A DNA stretch of 13,043 nt from Pseudomonadota bacterium (lineage in GTDB: Bacteria > Desulfobacterota > Desulfobacteria > Desulfobacterales > Desulfobacteraceae), in contig JAHIVS010000530.1 in the NCBI GenBank assembly GCA_018816605.1, positions 1 through 13,043 of the forward strand, read 5' to 3'. This document shows, one piece after another, positions 1-7,468 of the stretch; position 1 is the first letter of the stretch; each line of letters starts with the position of its first letter. The notes beneath the pieces were generated by a model. It saw nothing but the letters and a program-made list of their open reading frames with translations. It did not search any database and was not told the origin of the DNA. The translations under genes and the position numbers were made by a program.

Positions 1-643
1 ATTCGATCCTGGCACCCATCTTTTCCAGAGTGGCAACTTCCGAAGCCACGATCTCCTTGGGCAGCCGGAACTCGGGGATGCCATAGACCAGAACCCCGCC
101 GGGTTTGTGGAAGGCTTCGAAAATGGTGACCTCATGGCCCTTGAGCAGCAGGTCGCCTGCAACGGTGAGCCCCGAGGGGCCGGAGCCGATGACAGCCACT
201 TTTTTGCCGGTTTTGGCCTCCACCGCAGGGACTTCCCCTGCACCCTTTTCCCGTTCATAATCGGCTGCAAATCTTTCAAGATACCCGATGGCAACGGGCT
301 GTCCTTTTTTCCCTACAATACAGCGGCCTTCGCATTGTTCTTCCTGGGGGCAGACCCTTCCGCAAACCGCGGGAAGGGCATTGCGCTCCCACAATTTATT
401 GGCAGCCCCTGAAAAATTATTTTCAGCTATCAGCTTGATAAAATGCGGAATATCAACTGACACAGGGCATCCTTCTACACAGGCGGGTTTTTTGCATTGA
501 AGGCATCTTTCGGCTTCTGCAATGGCCATTTCAGGGGTGAGTCCCAGGGGGACCTCAATAAAATTTCTGCGCCGGACATCCGGGTCCTGTTCGGGCATTT
601 TTGCCCGGGGTACGGCTTCTTTCTTTGGTTTGTTGTCTGCCAT
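1..643 (-). CDS. nfnB: NfnB-like large subunit of the NADH-dependent ferredoxin:NADP+ oxidoreductase (GltA family), 3' end outside window
   Basis: Reading from the ATG at 643, 214 codons stay open to the window edge. This is less than half of a family protein of about 460-470 residues, so the C-terminal half is missing. Visible are two cysteine clusters that bind [4Fe-4S] centres in this family (C47-x2-C50-x4-C55-x3-C59 and C94-x3-C98-x5-C104-x3-C108), then a flavin-type Rossmann motif, IGSGPSG, near residues 152-158. By homology it is the FAD and NADP(H)-binding subunit of the bifurcating transhydrogenase, or the closely related glutamate synthase small subunit. The adjacent nfnA 35 bp upstream on the same strand favours Nfn. 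A GGAGGA ribosome site lies just before the ATG, supporting the start. The missing half prevents a firm distinction from GltA or SudA paralogues. Confidence 0.88.
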   Translation of the reverse strand, partial: MADNKPKKEAVPRAKMPEQDPDVRRRNFIEVPLGLTPEMAIAEAERCLQCKKPACVEGCPVSVDIPHFIKLIAENNFSGAANKLWERNALPAVCGRVCPQEEQCEGRCIVGKKGQPVAIGYLERFAADYEREKGAGEVPAVEAKTGKKVAVIGSGPSGLTVAGDLLLKGHEVTIFEAFHKPGGVLVYGIPEFRLPKEIVASEVATLEKMGARIE

Positions 644-678
644 TTAATCCTCCGTATATACAACCGTCTCCGGTGTTT

Positions 679-1512
679 TTATTGTACCTTGCAGTTTTTA
701 TATGCATCCATGCTGTTCTTCTCATCTTCAAGATAAGAAGCCAGGCGTTTGGCCAGTTCATCAAAATCCACCTTGTGGGCGTCAAACTCCGGCCCGTCAA
801 CACAGGCAAATTTGGTTTCTCCTCCGACCGTGACGCGGCAACAGCCGCACATCCCGGTACCATCCACCATAATGGGGTTCAGGCTCACAAGGGTTTTTAC
901 CCCTTTTTCCCTGGTGATCAGGCTGCAGAATTTCATCATGGGGATGGGGCCGATGGCCACCACCAAAGAGATGTCATCTTTGGCAAGAACCTGCTTTAAT
1001 ACATCGGTTACAAATCCGTGGTGGCCCTTGGACCCATCATCGGTACAGATGTGGAACAGGTCCGATGCCGCCCTCATTTTTTCTTCCATGATGAGCAGGT
1101 CATAGCTTCTGGAGCCCAAAATGGTGGTGACCTCATTGCCGGCCTCTTTCAGGGCCCGGGTGATGGGATGGAGCACGGCGATGCCGGTTCCGCCGCCCAC
1201 GCAGACAACCTTTCCCACTTTTTCAACATGGGTGGGGGCCCCCAGGGGCCCGATGAGAGCGTAATAGGTATCTCCTACCTGCAACTCTTTGAACCGTGCA
1301 GTGGATTTGCCGACCACCATATAGATAATGGTGATGGTCCCTTTTTCCGGGTTTGTATCCGCCATGGTCAAGGGGATACGTTCGCCGGTTTCGTCTGCCT
1401 GAAGTATCACGAACTGACCGGGTTTGGCTTTACGGGATATTCGGGGTGCTTCTATCTCGTTGAGAATGATGGTCCCTTGGGCCATTTCCTCACGATATAC
1501 AATTGTTGCCAT
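679..1512 (-). CDS. nfnA: NfnA-like small subunit (sulfide dehydrogenase / dihydroorotate dehydrogenase electron-transfer-like FAD/NAD protein)
   Basis: 277 residues, close to the usual family length of about 275-285. The N-terminal beta-barrel carries the FAD-binding ERIPLT stretch (residues 44-49). A ferredoxin-reductase nucleotide-binding fold follows, with GGGTG at 106-110. Near the C-terminus D217, C222, C225 and C237 sit in the spacing of the family's [2Fe-2S] site, where known Nfn small subunits use one Asp and three Cys ligands; an extra C224 lies between. With NfnB it would catalyse reversible, flavin-based bifurcating exchange between NADPH, NAD+ and ferredoxin in the cytoplasm. The ribosome site AGGAGGAA lies a few bases before the ATG. 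It is the first gene of the pair, and nfnB starts 35 bp after its stop, so they are very likely cotranscribed. SudB is an alternative name for the same family. Confidence 0.9.
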   Translation of the reverse strand: MATIVYREEMAQGTIILNEIEAPRISRKAKPGQFVILQADETGERIPLTMADTNPEKGTITIIYMVVGKSTARFKELQVGDTYYALIGPLGAPTHVEKVGKVVCVGGGTGIAVLHPITRALKEAGNEVTTILGSRSYDLLIMEEKMRAASDLFHICTDDGSKGHHGFVTDVLKQVLAKDDISLVVAIGPIPMMKFCSLITREKGVKTLVSLNPIMVDGTGMCGCCRVTVGGETKFACVDGPEFDAHKVDFDELAKRLASYLEDEKNSMDAYKNCKVQ

Positions 1513-1826
1513 TTCTTCCTCCTGTTCTCTAAAAATCTATATGTAACAGCTTACGGCTGAAAAATCCTTTGGATCGAATTTTTATTAAATCTTAAAAAAA
1601 TGAACGCTTCGATGGCCCAAAAGAATTGATGATAGTCAGATTTGTCTATAAAATCAAGTAGAAAAGAAGAGGGTTGCCGGGTATTTTTTTAAAGGGCAGG
1701 GGGAAAGGTTTTTGTCTGGTGCCCGGGAAGTTAAAGATTGTAAAGCCCAGCTGATTTTGCTACCGTCTCCCGGATAAAATGGACACACCCAATTTTATAT
1801 AAAATTATGGACCAGGGAGAATGAGG
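1513..1826. promoter_or_regulatory. Divergent intergenic spacer between nfnA and the FKBP gene
   Basis: About 310 bp without a credible gene, presumably holding promoters for both nfnAB (leftward) and the FKBP gene (rightward). No promoter with two good boxes was found. TAAAAT at 1775-1780 and TATAAA at 1798-1803 are possible -10 elements for the rightward gene, each without a convincing -35. A perfect 16-bp palindrome, AATTTTATATAAAATT, occupies 1791-1806, directly before the ribosome site. The GGGCA and TGCCC arms around 1696-1731 are too far apart to call a terminator. Confidence 0.4.
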
Positions 1827-2561
1827 ATGAAACGAACAATGATACTGGCCGGTTTTGTGTGGGGCATGGTTTTTGGAACGATTGTCTTTGCCGGACAAGA
1901 AGGTTCCCAGACGGTGTCCGGGGAAAAAAAAGAAATCTCTGTTCAGGAATCAGGGGATCTGGCCCGGCAGATTTCCTATGCCCTGGGGTATGACATCTTT
2001 AAAAATGTGACCCAATACATGGAATTGGATCCAAAATATTTTATCATGGGGGTGACAGACAGCCATGCCGGCAAACCGAACATGGAAAAAGACCAGCTTG
2101 CCCAGATGCTCATGGCCTACCAGCGGATTGCCCGGCAAAAACAGATGGAAGCGGCAAGGCGTTTGTCCGAGGCAAACCGCGCGGAAGGGGCCAGGTTTCT
2201 TGAAGGGAACAAGCTAAAGGAAGGCGTGGTGACCCTGTCGTCCGGCCTGCAGTATAAGATTCTCAAACAGGGCAACGGCCCCTTGCCGGGACCCGATGCC
2301 ACAGTGGAATGCCATTATAAGGGCAGCCTTCTGGATGGTACGGTGTTTGATTCTTCTTTTACCAGGGGGAAACCGGCTGTTTTCCAGGTGGGCGGTGTTA
2401 TCAAGGGGTGGGTCCAGGCCCTGCAGCTCATGCCGGTGGGATCCCGGTGGGAGCTGTATATTCCGTCCGACCTTGCCTATGGCGACCAGGGGGCGGGAGA
2501 TGCCATCAAACCCGGGCAGACCCTTGTGTTTGAGGTGGAGCTTCTGGGGATCATCCATTGA
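1827..2561 (+). CDS. Exported FKBP-type peptidyl-prolyl cis-trans isomerase (Mip/FkpA-like)
   Basis: From the ATG at 1827 the protein has 244 residues. It starts with a signal peptide (basic MKRT, hydrophobic stretch, likely cleavage after VFA near residue 22) without a lipobox Cys, so it should be a soluble periplasmic protein. A helical FKBP N-terminal dimerisation domain follows (about 35-125, with a charged helix around 95-120), then a C-terminal FKBP catalytic domain (about 140-244). The catalytic domain has the pocket residues of the family: Tyr in CHYKG, Asp in VFDSS, the GGVIKGW segment, Tyr in AYGDQG, and LVFEVELLGI at the end. It would speed proline isomerisation in folding envelope proteins. 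The AGGGAG at 1814-1819 is 7 bases from the ATG at 1827 but only 1 base from the in-frame ATG at 1821, so the later start is preferred. Its last 11 bp overlap the convergent gene. Confidence 0.9.
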   Translation: MKRTMILAGFVWGMVFGTIVFAGQEGSQTVSGEKKEISVQESGDLARQISYALGYDIFKNVTQYMELDPKYFIMGVTDSHAGKPNMEKDQLAQMLMAYQRIARQKQMEAARRLSEANRAEGARFLEGNKLKEGVVTLSSGLQYKILKQGNGPLPGPDATVECHYKGSLLDGTVFDSSFTRGKPAVFQVGGVIKGWVQALQLMPVGSRWELYIPSDLAYGDQGAGDAIKPGQTLVFEVELLGIIH

Positions 2562-3816
2562 TTTTCTTCCGGGCATCCACGCCGTATTTTTTTTTGTTTG
2601 AGTTGAGCCGGAGAGCCGTTAAAAGTCCTTTGTCCCGTATGGTGTAGAACACAAGCTTTCTTTTGTTCATGGTGAAAAATTTTTTGCCATATTTTTTGAG
2701 CTTGTCCGGGTCGATGTCAAATCCCAGACCCGGGTTATAGGTGGGATTCAGGATTCCGTTTGTATGTTCAAAGGGGGTTTTAAGGATGCCGTCCCGCTTC
2801 CCGATGGTCCAGGAGGGCGGATTAATCGGATATTCCAGGGGCTTTGTTCCATTAAATCCGCTGGCCAGAAGAACGTTCAGATTCACGGCAAATCCAATAC
2901 CGTTGGTCCATGTGTGCGGGGTGAATTTTAAGCCGTGGTGTCTGCAATGGGCCGCAATGTCCAGTGTGTGGGAAATACCGCCGGTCATGATGGCGTCGGG
3001 CTGGAAAATATCATAGCATTTTTTTTCCACCATGTATTTAAGTTCCGCCTTGCCGTTTGTATGGACTTCCCCGCCGGTAATGGGAATTCTGCTGTATCGG
3101 GTCAGGGCGGAAAGATTCTCATAGTCGTCCATGGGAAGGGGCTCTTCCAGCCAGGCGATCTTCATCTCCGCACAGGCATCGGCAAAATATTTGGCCCGAT
3201 CCAGGTCCCACAGGGGGGCGTCATTGATAATGGTCACCCGCCAGCCCTGGTTGGCATCCACCCCAATGGCCATTTTGTCCCCCACCGCATCCACAACCGC
3301 CTTCACATGGGCAATGTCGGTCTGTACATCAAAGTCATGGACCCTGATTTTGATGGTCTTAAAGCCTTCGGCAAGGCGTGCCCGGGCTTCAAAAATCCGG
3401 GAGTCCCCGTCCTTTATTTCCCCTGTGGAGGCATACAATTCCACAGGCTCCCTTCGGCCTCCCAGCAATTCATAGACCGGTTTGTTGGCCAGTTTCCCCT
3501 TGATATCCCAGAAAGCCGGCTCTATCCAGTTGGCCCGGACCCCCAGATAGGATACTTCTCTGAGGCGCTGGAGCATCAGATTTATGTCAGTGGCATCATG
3601 TCCCAGGAGATAGGGGGCGATTAAATTGCCAATCCCCTGTCTTTCCGAGGCAATGGCAGGTCCTGCGCTATACCCCTGGATGCCGTCTTTTGTTGTGATA
3701 CGGATCAGATCAAATCGGTTGTCCGTGGCCGGATACCCGGGTATCCAGCTGGGATAAAAGGGGCGGTCAAGGGGAATTCTCACATGGTACATGTCGATCT
3801 GGGATATCTTGCTCAT
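2551..3816 (-). CDS. Enolase-superfamily protein, mandelate racemase / muconate lactonizing enzyme family
   Basis: 421 residues. The N-terminal capping domain (about 1-120) is followed by a TIM barrel. Superfamily catalytic positions are visible: K156-I-R158 at the end of the second strand, metal ligands D187 (VDANQGW), E224 (LEEP) and E250 (GGE), and the mandelate-racemase-type pair D274 (FQPDAIMTGG) and H301 (TPHTW), with E328 where racemase has its electrophilic Glu. These suggest Mg2+-assisted abstraction of a proton alpha to a carboxylate, acting as a sugar-acid dehydratase or racemase. The substrate cannot be read from sequence, and no sugar-acid genes flank it. The barrel appears to end near residue 382; a Lys/Arg-rich tail of about 40 residues follows. 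A GGAAAGGA ribosome site precedes the ATG. The 3' end overlaps the FKBP gene by 11 bp. Confidence 0.9.
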   Translation of the reverse strand: MSKISQIDMYHVRIPLDRPFYPSWIPGYPATDNRFDLIRITTKDGIQGYSAGPAIASERQGIGNLIAPYLLGHDATDINLMLQRLREVSYLGVRANWIEPAFWDIKGKLANKPVYELLGGRREPVELYASTGEIKDGDSRIFEARARLAEGFKTIKIRVHDFDVQTDIAHVKAVVDAVGDKMAIGVDANQGWRVTIINDAPLWDLDRAKYFADACAEMKIAWLEEPLPMDDYENLSALTRYSRIPITGGEVHTNGKAELKYMVEKKCYDIFQPDAIMTGGISHTLDIAAHCRHHGLKFTPHTWTNGIGFAVNLNVLLASGFNGTKPLEYPINPPSWTIGKRDGILKTPFEHTNGILNPTYNPGLGFDIDPDKLKKYGKKFFTMNKRKLVFYTIRDKGLLTALRLNSNKKKYGVDARKKING

Positions 3817-3862
3817 TGATATTTCCTTTCCAGTTTTTTTTTGCAGTTTCGTTTTTTATTGC

Positions 3863-3893
3863 ATAATAAAGCAAATATGGTATTTTCCATCAA
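3863..3893 (-). promoter_or_regulatory. Possible promoter of the enolase-superfamily gene
   Basis: On the minus strand TTGATG (3888-3893) and TATTAT (3863-3868) are separated by 19 bp, about 46 bp upstream of the ATG at 3816. The spacing is longer than the ideal 17, so this is a weak call. The -10 box lies inside an inverted repeat, TTTATT-GCAT-AATAAA, at 3855-3870, which could be an operator or chance in AT-rich DNA. Confidence 0.22.
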
Positions 3894-3910
3894 CGCATGG
3901 AAGGAGAAAA

Positions 3911-4069
3911 ATGGATTTTAAAAATTACTTTGCCAGTCAAAAACTGCCCTTGCAATACTCAATGAAGAGAGCAGCTATAATATATTTCGAACGATTTTTT
4001 TTCGCCTGTATTGTCCCATTCCTAGCCTCGGTTCTGTTGCTGTTCTTTTTTTTTACTATTTCTTCATAG
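3911..4069 (+). CDS. Doubtful 52-residue ORF with one predicted membrane segment
   Basis: The ATG at 3911 follows AAGGAG (3901-3906) with a 4-base gap. An upstream ATG in the same frame lies inside the neighbouring gene and has no such site. The product begins MDFKNYFASQ and ends in a strongly hydrophobic run (about residues 31-52) rich in Phe and Leu, partly because of a T-rich tract. It resembles no family I recognise. It could be a small membrane protein, the N-terminal remnant of a longer gene, or an accident of AT-rich DNA. It overlaps the 3' end of the opposite-strand ORF by 14 bp. Confidence 0.25.
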   Translation: MDFKNYFASQKLPLQYSMKRAAIIYFERFFFACIVPFLASVLLLFFFFTISS

Positions 4070-4286
4070 CGGCAATGCAATCTTTGATAATATAGAAGAC
4101 AATCATCACTAAAGAAGCAATGGAAAAAATCCACTTTAAAAAAGTATAGTACAATAAATTATAATAGGTTAGAGATAGATTCCTTTCAAAATATTCAAGT
4201 GCAGATTGCAAAAATAACCAAATCAAAAGAAAGCAAAAATCAATCAGAATGCTGAGAATAACCTTAAAAGCACTGGCATTATTCAT
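4056..4286 (-). CDS. Hypothetical small two-helix membrane protein
   Basis: 76 residues, with an AAGGGGG-type ribosome site about 6 bases before the ATG at 4286. Two hydrophobic helices are clear (about residues 8-28 and 50-68), with acidic, basic and aromatic residues in the loop between (ALEYFERNLSLTYYN) and a basic end (KDCIAAMKK). The pattern is that of a genuine inner-membrane protein rather than random hydrophobic translation. Base composition is much more AT-rich than in neighbouring genes (about 27% GC over 4081-4320 by hand count). I do not recognise the family and assign no function. It lies between the 3' end of pckG and the enolase-superfamily gene, all on the same strand. Confidence 0.55.
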   Translation of the reverse strand: MNNASAFKVILSILIDFCFLLIWLFLQSALEYFERNLSLTYYNLLYYTFLKWIFSIASLVMIVFYIIKDCIAAMKK

Positions 4287-4350
4287 TATTTGCCCCCTTA
4301 ATACGCTATCAAAAAATTAATAAGATAATTTTTTTGTCTCTAAATGTTTC

Positions 4351-4397
4351 CACGATGGAATTTGACTGTTCCTAGGGATCTGAACAGCGAAATCGTG
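4351..4397. repeat. Nested inverted repeat downstream of pckG
   Basis: An outer pair, CACGAT (4351-4356) and ATCGTG (4392-4397), encloses an inner pair, CTGTTC (4366-4371) and GAACAG (4382-4387). An alternative fold pairs GAACA (4382-4386) with TGTTC (4396-4400). There is no T-run after either arm on either strand, so it is not a standard intrinsic terminator. It could be an RNA 3'-end structure of pckG or a protein-binding site. Confidence 0.4.
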
Positions 4398-4418
4398 TTC
4401 TTTAGAGTAGACCTTAAT

Positions 4419-6365
4419 CTATGACAGCATTTCAGGAAGGATAATGGTGCCATGTTTATCCTTTAATTTTATGAGTTCCTTTTTTTGGTTGGCCAGAATA
4501 TCAAACAGCTGCCGGGGAATTGCCTCTTCCTTTGCATAGGCTGCCTCCTGGAGTTCGATGCGCTGGACAATATTGTCGCAATAGAGGGAAAATTGTTTTT
4601 CATAAAGGGAGCGGGGGTATTTTTTGTCAAGAAGCTGTTCAAACAATTGCTGTAACTCATCATATTTGGGCAGGTTGCCGATGGGGGTGGTCAAAAATCC
4701 CATTTCGCTGTGGGCATATCTTTCCAGCCAGGCAAGCCAGACCTTGACATCTTTTTTTTCACCCAGAAGCCGGCTGCTGGATCCTCCCCGGGCCTTTTCC
4801 GTCAGAAAATAGTTGAGCCCGGCCATGACCGGCCTGTGTTCTTTCCCGATGGCGGGATTGCCGAAAAATTTGAACTGGGCATCCATGTAATCGCCTAAGG
4901 CCCCTGGAATAAAAGGGGCATTGGCCCAGGGAGCCCGCTTGATTCCGACGGCACCCACCTCAGTTGCCGTGGCCGCCGAGACGATGCAGGCGCCGATGAC
5001 CACGCCGTTGTCCGAATCCTGTGCCACCCAGACCGGGGGCATGGTATCGGCGTCCCTGCCCGAGTATGTAAAGATTCGGGTCAGAACCCCTTTAGGATTC
5101 TGGGCTTCGGGGGAATAATTGTCAAGGGAACTGGAAGCCAGGGTACACCGGGAATTGGGATGGGACAGGGGGACGGGTTTGCCGGCGGCATCTGTTTTTC
5201 CCGCCTGCCATTCTCCCTGGAAATTAATGCCTTTTTGGGGGGGGGGCTCGTTATTTCCCACCCAGTGGGGAACCTTGTTTTCATCTATGAGCACATTGCT
5301 CCAGATGACCTCGTGTCCTTTATTCCTTAAAACCTTCATGAGCAAGGGATCACCCTCAAGGTTCACATCTTCCACAATCCCGAAGATTCCGTTCTCCGGA
5401 TTGATGGACCGGATACTGCCGTCATCTGCAATCCACATCTGGGCCAGGTCATCTCCGACAAATACGCTGCCGGCCATGGCGGTGGTGGTTTTGCCGCATC
5501 CGCTGGGGGCGGCTCCGGCACACCAGGTCACCCGGTTGGAAGGGCCGGAAATGCCGGTAATAAACATATGTTCGGACAATTCTTTTCCCCTGTTTGTGTA
5601 GACGGCCTTGTCCACGGCAAACCGGTGATTCCCTTTTTTTAGGAGCAGGGTATTGCCGGCATAGGTGCATTTATAACTATAGGTGGTCTGAAATTTTCTG
5701 TCCATGAAGACCCTTGCATCGGGCAGATCCTGGGGTCTGTTTTTCCCTTGGGAATGGAGGTTGGTGAAAAAATGGCCCTGGTTGACAACCTCCGTGTCAA
5801 AATCATCATAGGCATTCCGGTAGAGCAGTTCGGCACTATGGCTCACATAGGCGGAACTGGTGATTTCCAGTGCGGGATTGGAAACAGGCGAGCCCACAGG
5901 TCCCCTCATGTAGAATCCCACAATCATGGTCATGCCTTCCATGATGCCCGTCAGGCTGGAACGGATATCCTCCAGGGCTTTTTGGCGGTCCATCCGGTTG
6001 GCAAGGGAGGAGATCTGGTCTTCGGGGTTGGCAATGTAAAAGGTCCGGTCCACGATTCGTCCCTGTTCGCCTGCCAGGTCAAAGTGAATGGTATGATTTT
6101 CCATGGCAAGGGGGCTTTCTTCTTTTTTTTCAATGGCCAGATTTCGAATAAACGCCTTGTCTTCGGGTGATCCGGTATTGAGAAAGACCCTGTCCGGATT
6201 ACAAATAACAATCGCATTGGCAATCCGCATGAGAATGCCCGGATGTTTTATTCTTGATATCCGGGCCAGATGGTCAGCATCCATTTTCTGTTTAAAAATG
6301 GTGAGAGCCCCTCCAGGCGATTCAATTTTTCCAAGGGTGTTCAAAATATCCATGTCAGTATCCAT
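4419..6365 (-). CDS. pckG: Phosphoenolpyruvate carboxykinase (GTP)
   Basis: 648 residues, slightly longer than the usual 600-620 of GTP-type enzymes. It interconverts oxaloacetate plus GTP with PEP, CO2 and GDP in the cytoplasm, feeding gluconeogenesis or, in reverse, anaplerosis. The kinase P-loop reads GAAPSGCGKTTTA (about 284-296) and keeps the cysteine (C290) that is hyper-reactive in GTP-type enzymes. A metal-binding VGDD (303-306) and NPENGIFGI (322-330) follow, then EDVNLEGDP and GINFQGEW. The family's otherwise conserved HGVFVG-type segment appears as NGVVIGACIVSAATATEVGAVG, which places it in a divergent branch. No good ribosome site precedes the ATG at 6365 or the in-frame ATG at 6353, so the exact start is uncertain. 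A run of ten C (coding strand) at 5237-5246 encodes Pro-Pro-Pro; the frame is intact across it. Confidence 0.92.
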   Translation of the reverse strand: MDTDMDILNTLGKIESPGGALTIFKQKMDADHLARISRIKHPGILMRIANAIVICNPDRVFLNTGSPEDKAFIRNLAIEKKEESPLAMENHTIHFDLAGEQGRIVDRTFYIANPEDQISSLANRMDRQKALEDIRSSLTGIMEGMTMIVGFYMRGPVGSPVSNPALEITSSAYVSHSAELLYRNAYDDFDTEVVNQGHFFTNLHSQGKNRPQDLPDARVFMDRKFQTTYSYKCTYAGNTLLLKKGNHRFAVDKAVYTNRGKELSEHMFITGISGPSNRVTWCAGAAPSGCGKTTTAMAGSVFVGDDLAQMWIADDGSIRSINPENGIFGIVEDVNLEGDPLLMKVLRNKGHEVIWSNVLIDENKVPHWVGNNEPPPQKGINFQGEWQAGKTDAAGKPVPLSHPNSRCTLASSSLDNYSPEAQNPKGVLTRIFTYSGRDADTMPPVWVAQDSDNGVVIGACIVSAATATEVGAVGIKRAPWANAPFIPGALGDYMDAQFKFFGNPAIGKEHRPVMAGLNYFLTEKARGGSSSRLLGEKKDVKVWLAWLERYAHSEMGFLTTPIGNLPKYDELQQLFEQLLDKKYPRSLYEKQFSLYCDNIVQRIELQEAAYAKEEAIPRQLFDILANQKKELIKLKDKHGTIILPEMLS

Positions 6366-6559
6366 AAATTATGTATGCGCCGTTATGTTTAAAATGATTA
6401 CCAAAAAAAGAGTTTTTTTTCTTCTAACATTTAATGCATAAAAATCAAACGATATCTTAAAAAAATAATCACAAAGAATATTTTCTTTTTGCCGGTAGAA
6501 GCGGTATAAAAACAGACCCATGAAGGATTAAACTTATACCGGGGAGGGGAAAAACAAAT
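6366..6559. promoter_or_regulatory. Divergent promoter spacer between pckG and the PHP gene
   Basis: This is an AT-rich 194-bp spacer between divergent genes. For the rightward gene, TATAAA near 6504 is a plausible -10 element, but its best -35 match (TTTTCT, 18 bp upstream) is poor. No convincing pair was found for pckG. The ribosome site of the rightward gene, GGGGAGGGG, lies at 6541-6549. Confidence 0.35.
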
Positions 6560-7468
6560 ATGAAGCCGAAAATAGTTGCGGATTTACACAATCATACCAC
6601 AGCCTCGGACGGGGATTTTGCACCGGAAACCCTGGTAAAACAGGCAAAGTCCCTGGGGTTGAAAGCCCTGGGCATCACAGATCATGATTCCCTCCAAGGG
6701 CTTTCAACCGCCATTGCGGCAGGGGATGACTGCCAAATTGAGATAATTCCCGGTGTGGAGGTTTCCATCCGGTTTAAACGGCCCTTTTTTACAGGAACCC
6801 TTCATCTGCTCTGTTATTTTTCCCGGGCAAGACTGGCAGATGATGCCTTTGTCCAAACCTTTGAACGGATACTGGCCCAGGGCAGGGGGGAGGGACTGGT
6901 CAAAGCCCGGATTGCCATGATTAATCGGGTGTTCGGGCCCAAAGGGGACACCCCCCTGTTAAAACGGGATCTTGGGTTTCAGGACATTGCCCATTACAGC
7001 GCCAATGCCACCCGGCGGCATTTTGCATTGGCCCTGGCAGAGCGTCTGGGTCTTGAGGGCCGGGAGGCGGTCAACCGGGTAATCGGCAACGACAGCCCGG
7101 CCTATCTTCCGTCGGGCATAGAATTGTCACAGGGAAGGACCCTCATCAACACCCTTCCTGTTGTGGCTGTCCTGGCCCACCCGGCTGCCGGTTCCTTTCC
7201 CGGACAAGGGCATTATAAGGAAGTGCTGCCCCCCCTTGAAACGGTTCAACAAATGTTACCCGAGTTTATTGAGGCCGGGATCCGGGGGCTTGAGGTCAAC
7301 TATCCGGGGCATACCAAAGAACATGAGCAGATTCTTAGGTCCTGGGCACAGACCCATGGGCTTTTTGTAACCGGCGGATCGGACTGCCATGATGCAGCAG
7401 AACGCCCCCTGGGCGTCAGCGGCATATCTGCATCAGAATTTGACATTTTTAAGGGGGCAATTCCATGA
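6560..7468 (+). CDS. PHP-domain phosphoesterase (YciV/TrpH-like, RNase AM / nucleoside bisphosphatase family)
   Basis: 302 residues, close to the usual 280-300. All the metal-binding motifs of PHP proteins are present in order: DLHNHTTASDG (8-18), GITDHDSL (38-45), PGVEVS (64-69), H82 in TLHLLCY, H154 in TRRHFA, LAHPA (205-209) and GGSDCHD (272-278). Family members use a trinuclear metal centre to hydrolyse phosphomonoesters such as 3',5'-nucleoside bisphosphates, or to trim RNA 5' ends. Which activity applies here is an inference from length and the internal insertion typical of YciV proteins; histidinol phosphatase is a less likely alternative. A strong GGGGAGGGG ribosome site lies about 10 bases upstream. 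The stop codon overlaps the next start (ATGA), so the two genes are translationally coupled. Confidence 0.87.
   Translation: MKPKIVADLHNHTTASDGDFAPETLVKQAKSLGLKALGITDHDSLQGLSTAIAAGDDCQIEIIPGVEVSIRFKRPFFTGTLHLLCYFSRARLADDAFVQTFERILAQGRGEGLVKARIAMINRVFGPKGDTPLLKRDLGFQDIAHYSANATRRHFALALAERLGLEGREAVNRVIGNDSPAYLPSGIELSQGRTLINTLPVVAVLAHPAAGSFPGQGHYKEVLPPLETVQQMLPEFIEAGIRGLEVNYPGHTKEHEQILRSWAQTHGLFVTGGSDCHDAAERPLGVSGISASEFDIFKGAIP

Noticed and set aside
1018..1560. 180-residue ORF opposite nfnA
   Set aside because: It is antisense to a gene with clear FAD, NAD and cluster motifs, and has no ribosome site or recognisable fold.
2573..2595. GGC...GCC followed by nine T after the FKBP stop, a possible terminator
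   Set aside because: Only a 3-bp stem forms, and the T-run is lysine codons of the opposite gene.
2935..3624. 229-residue ORF opposite the enolase-superfamily gene
   Set aside because: The minus-strand protein has the full catalytic motif set; this frame shows no domain and is a composition shadow.
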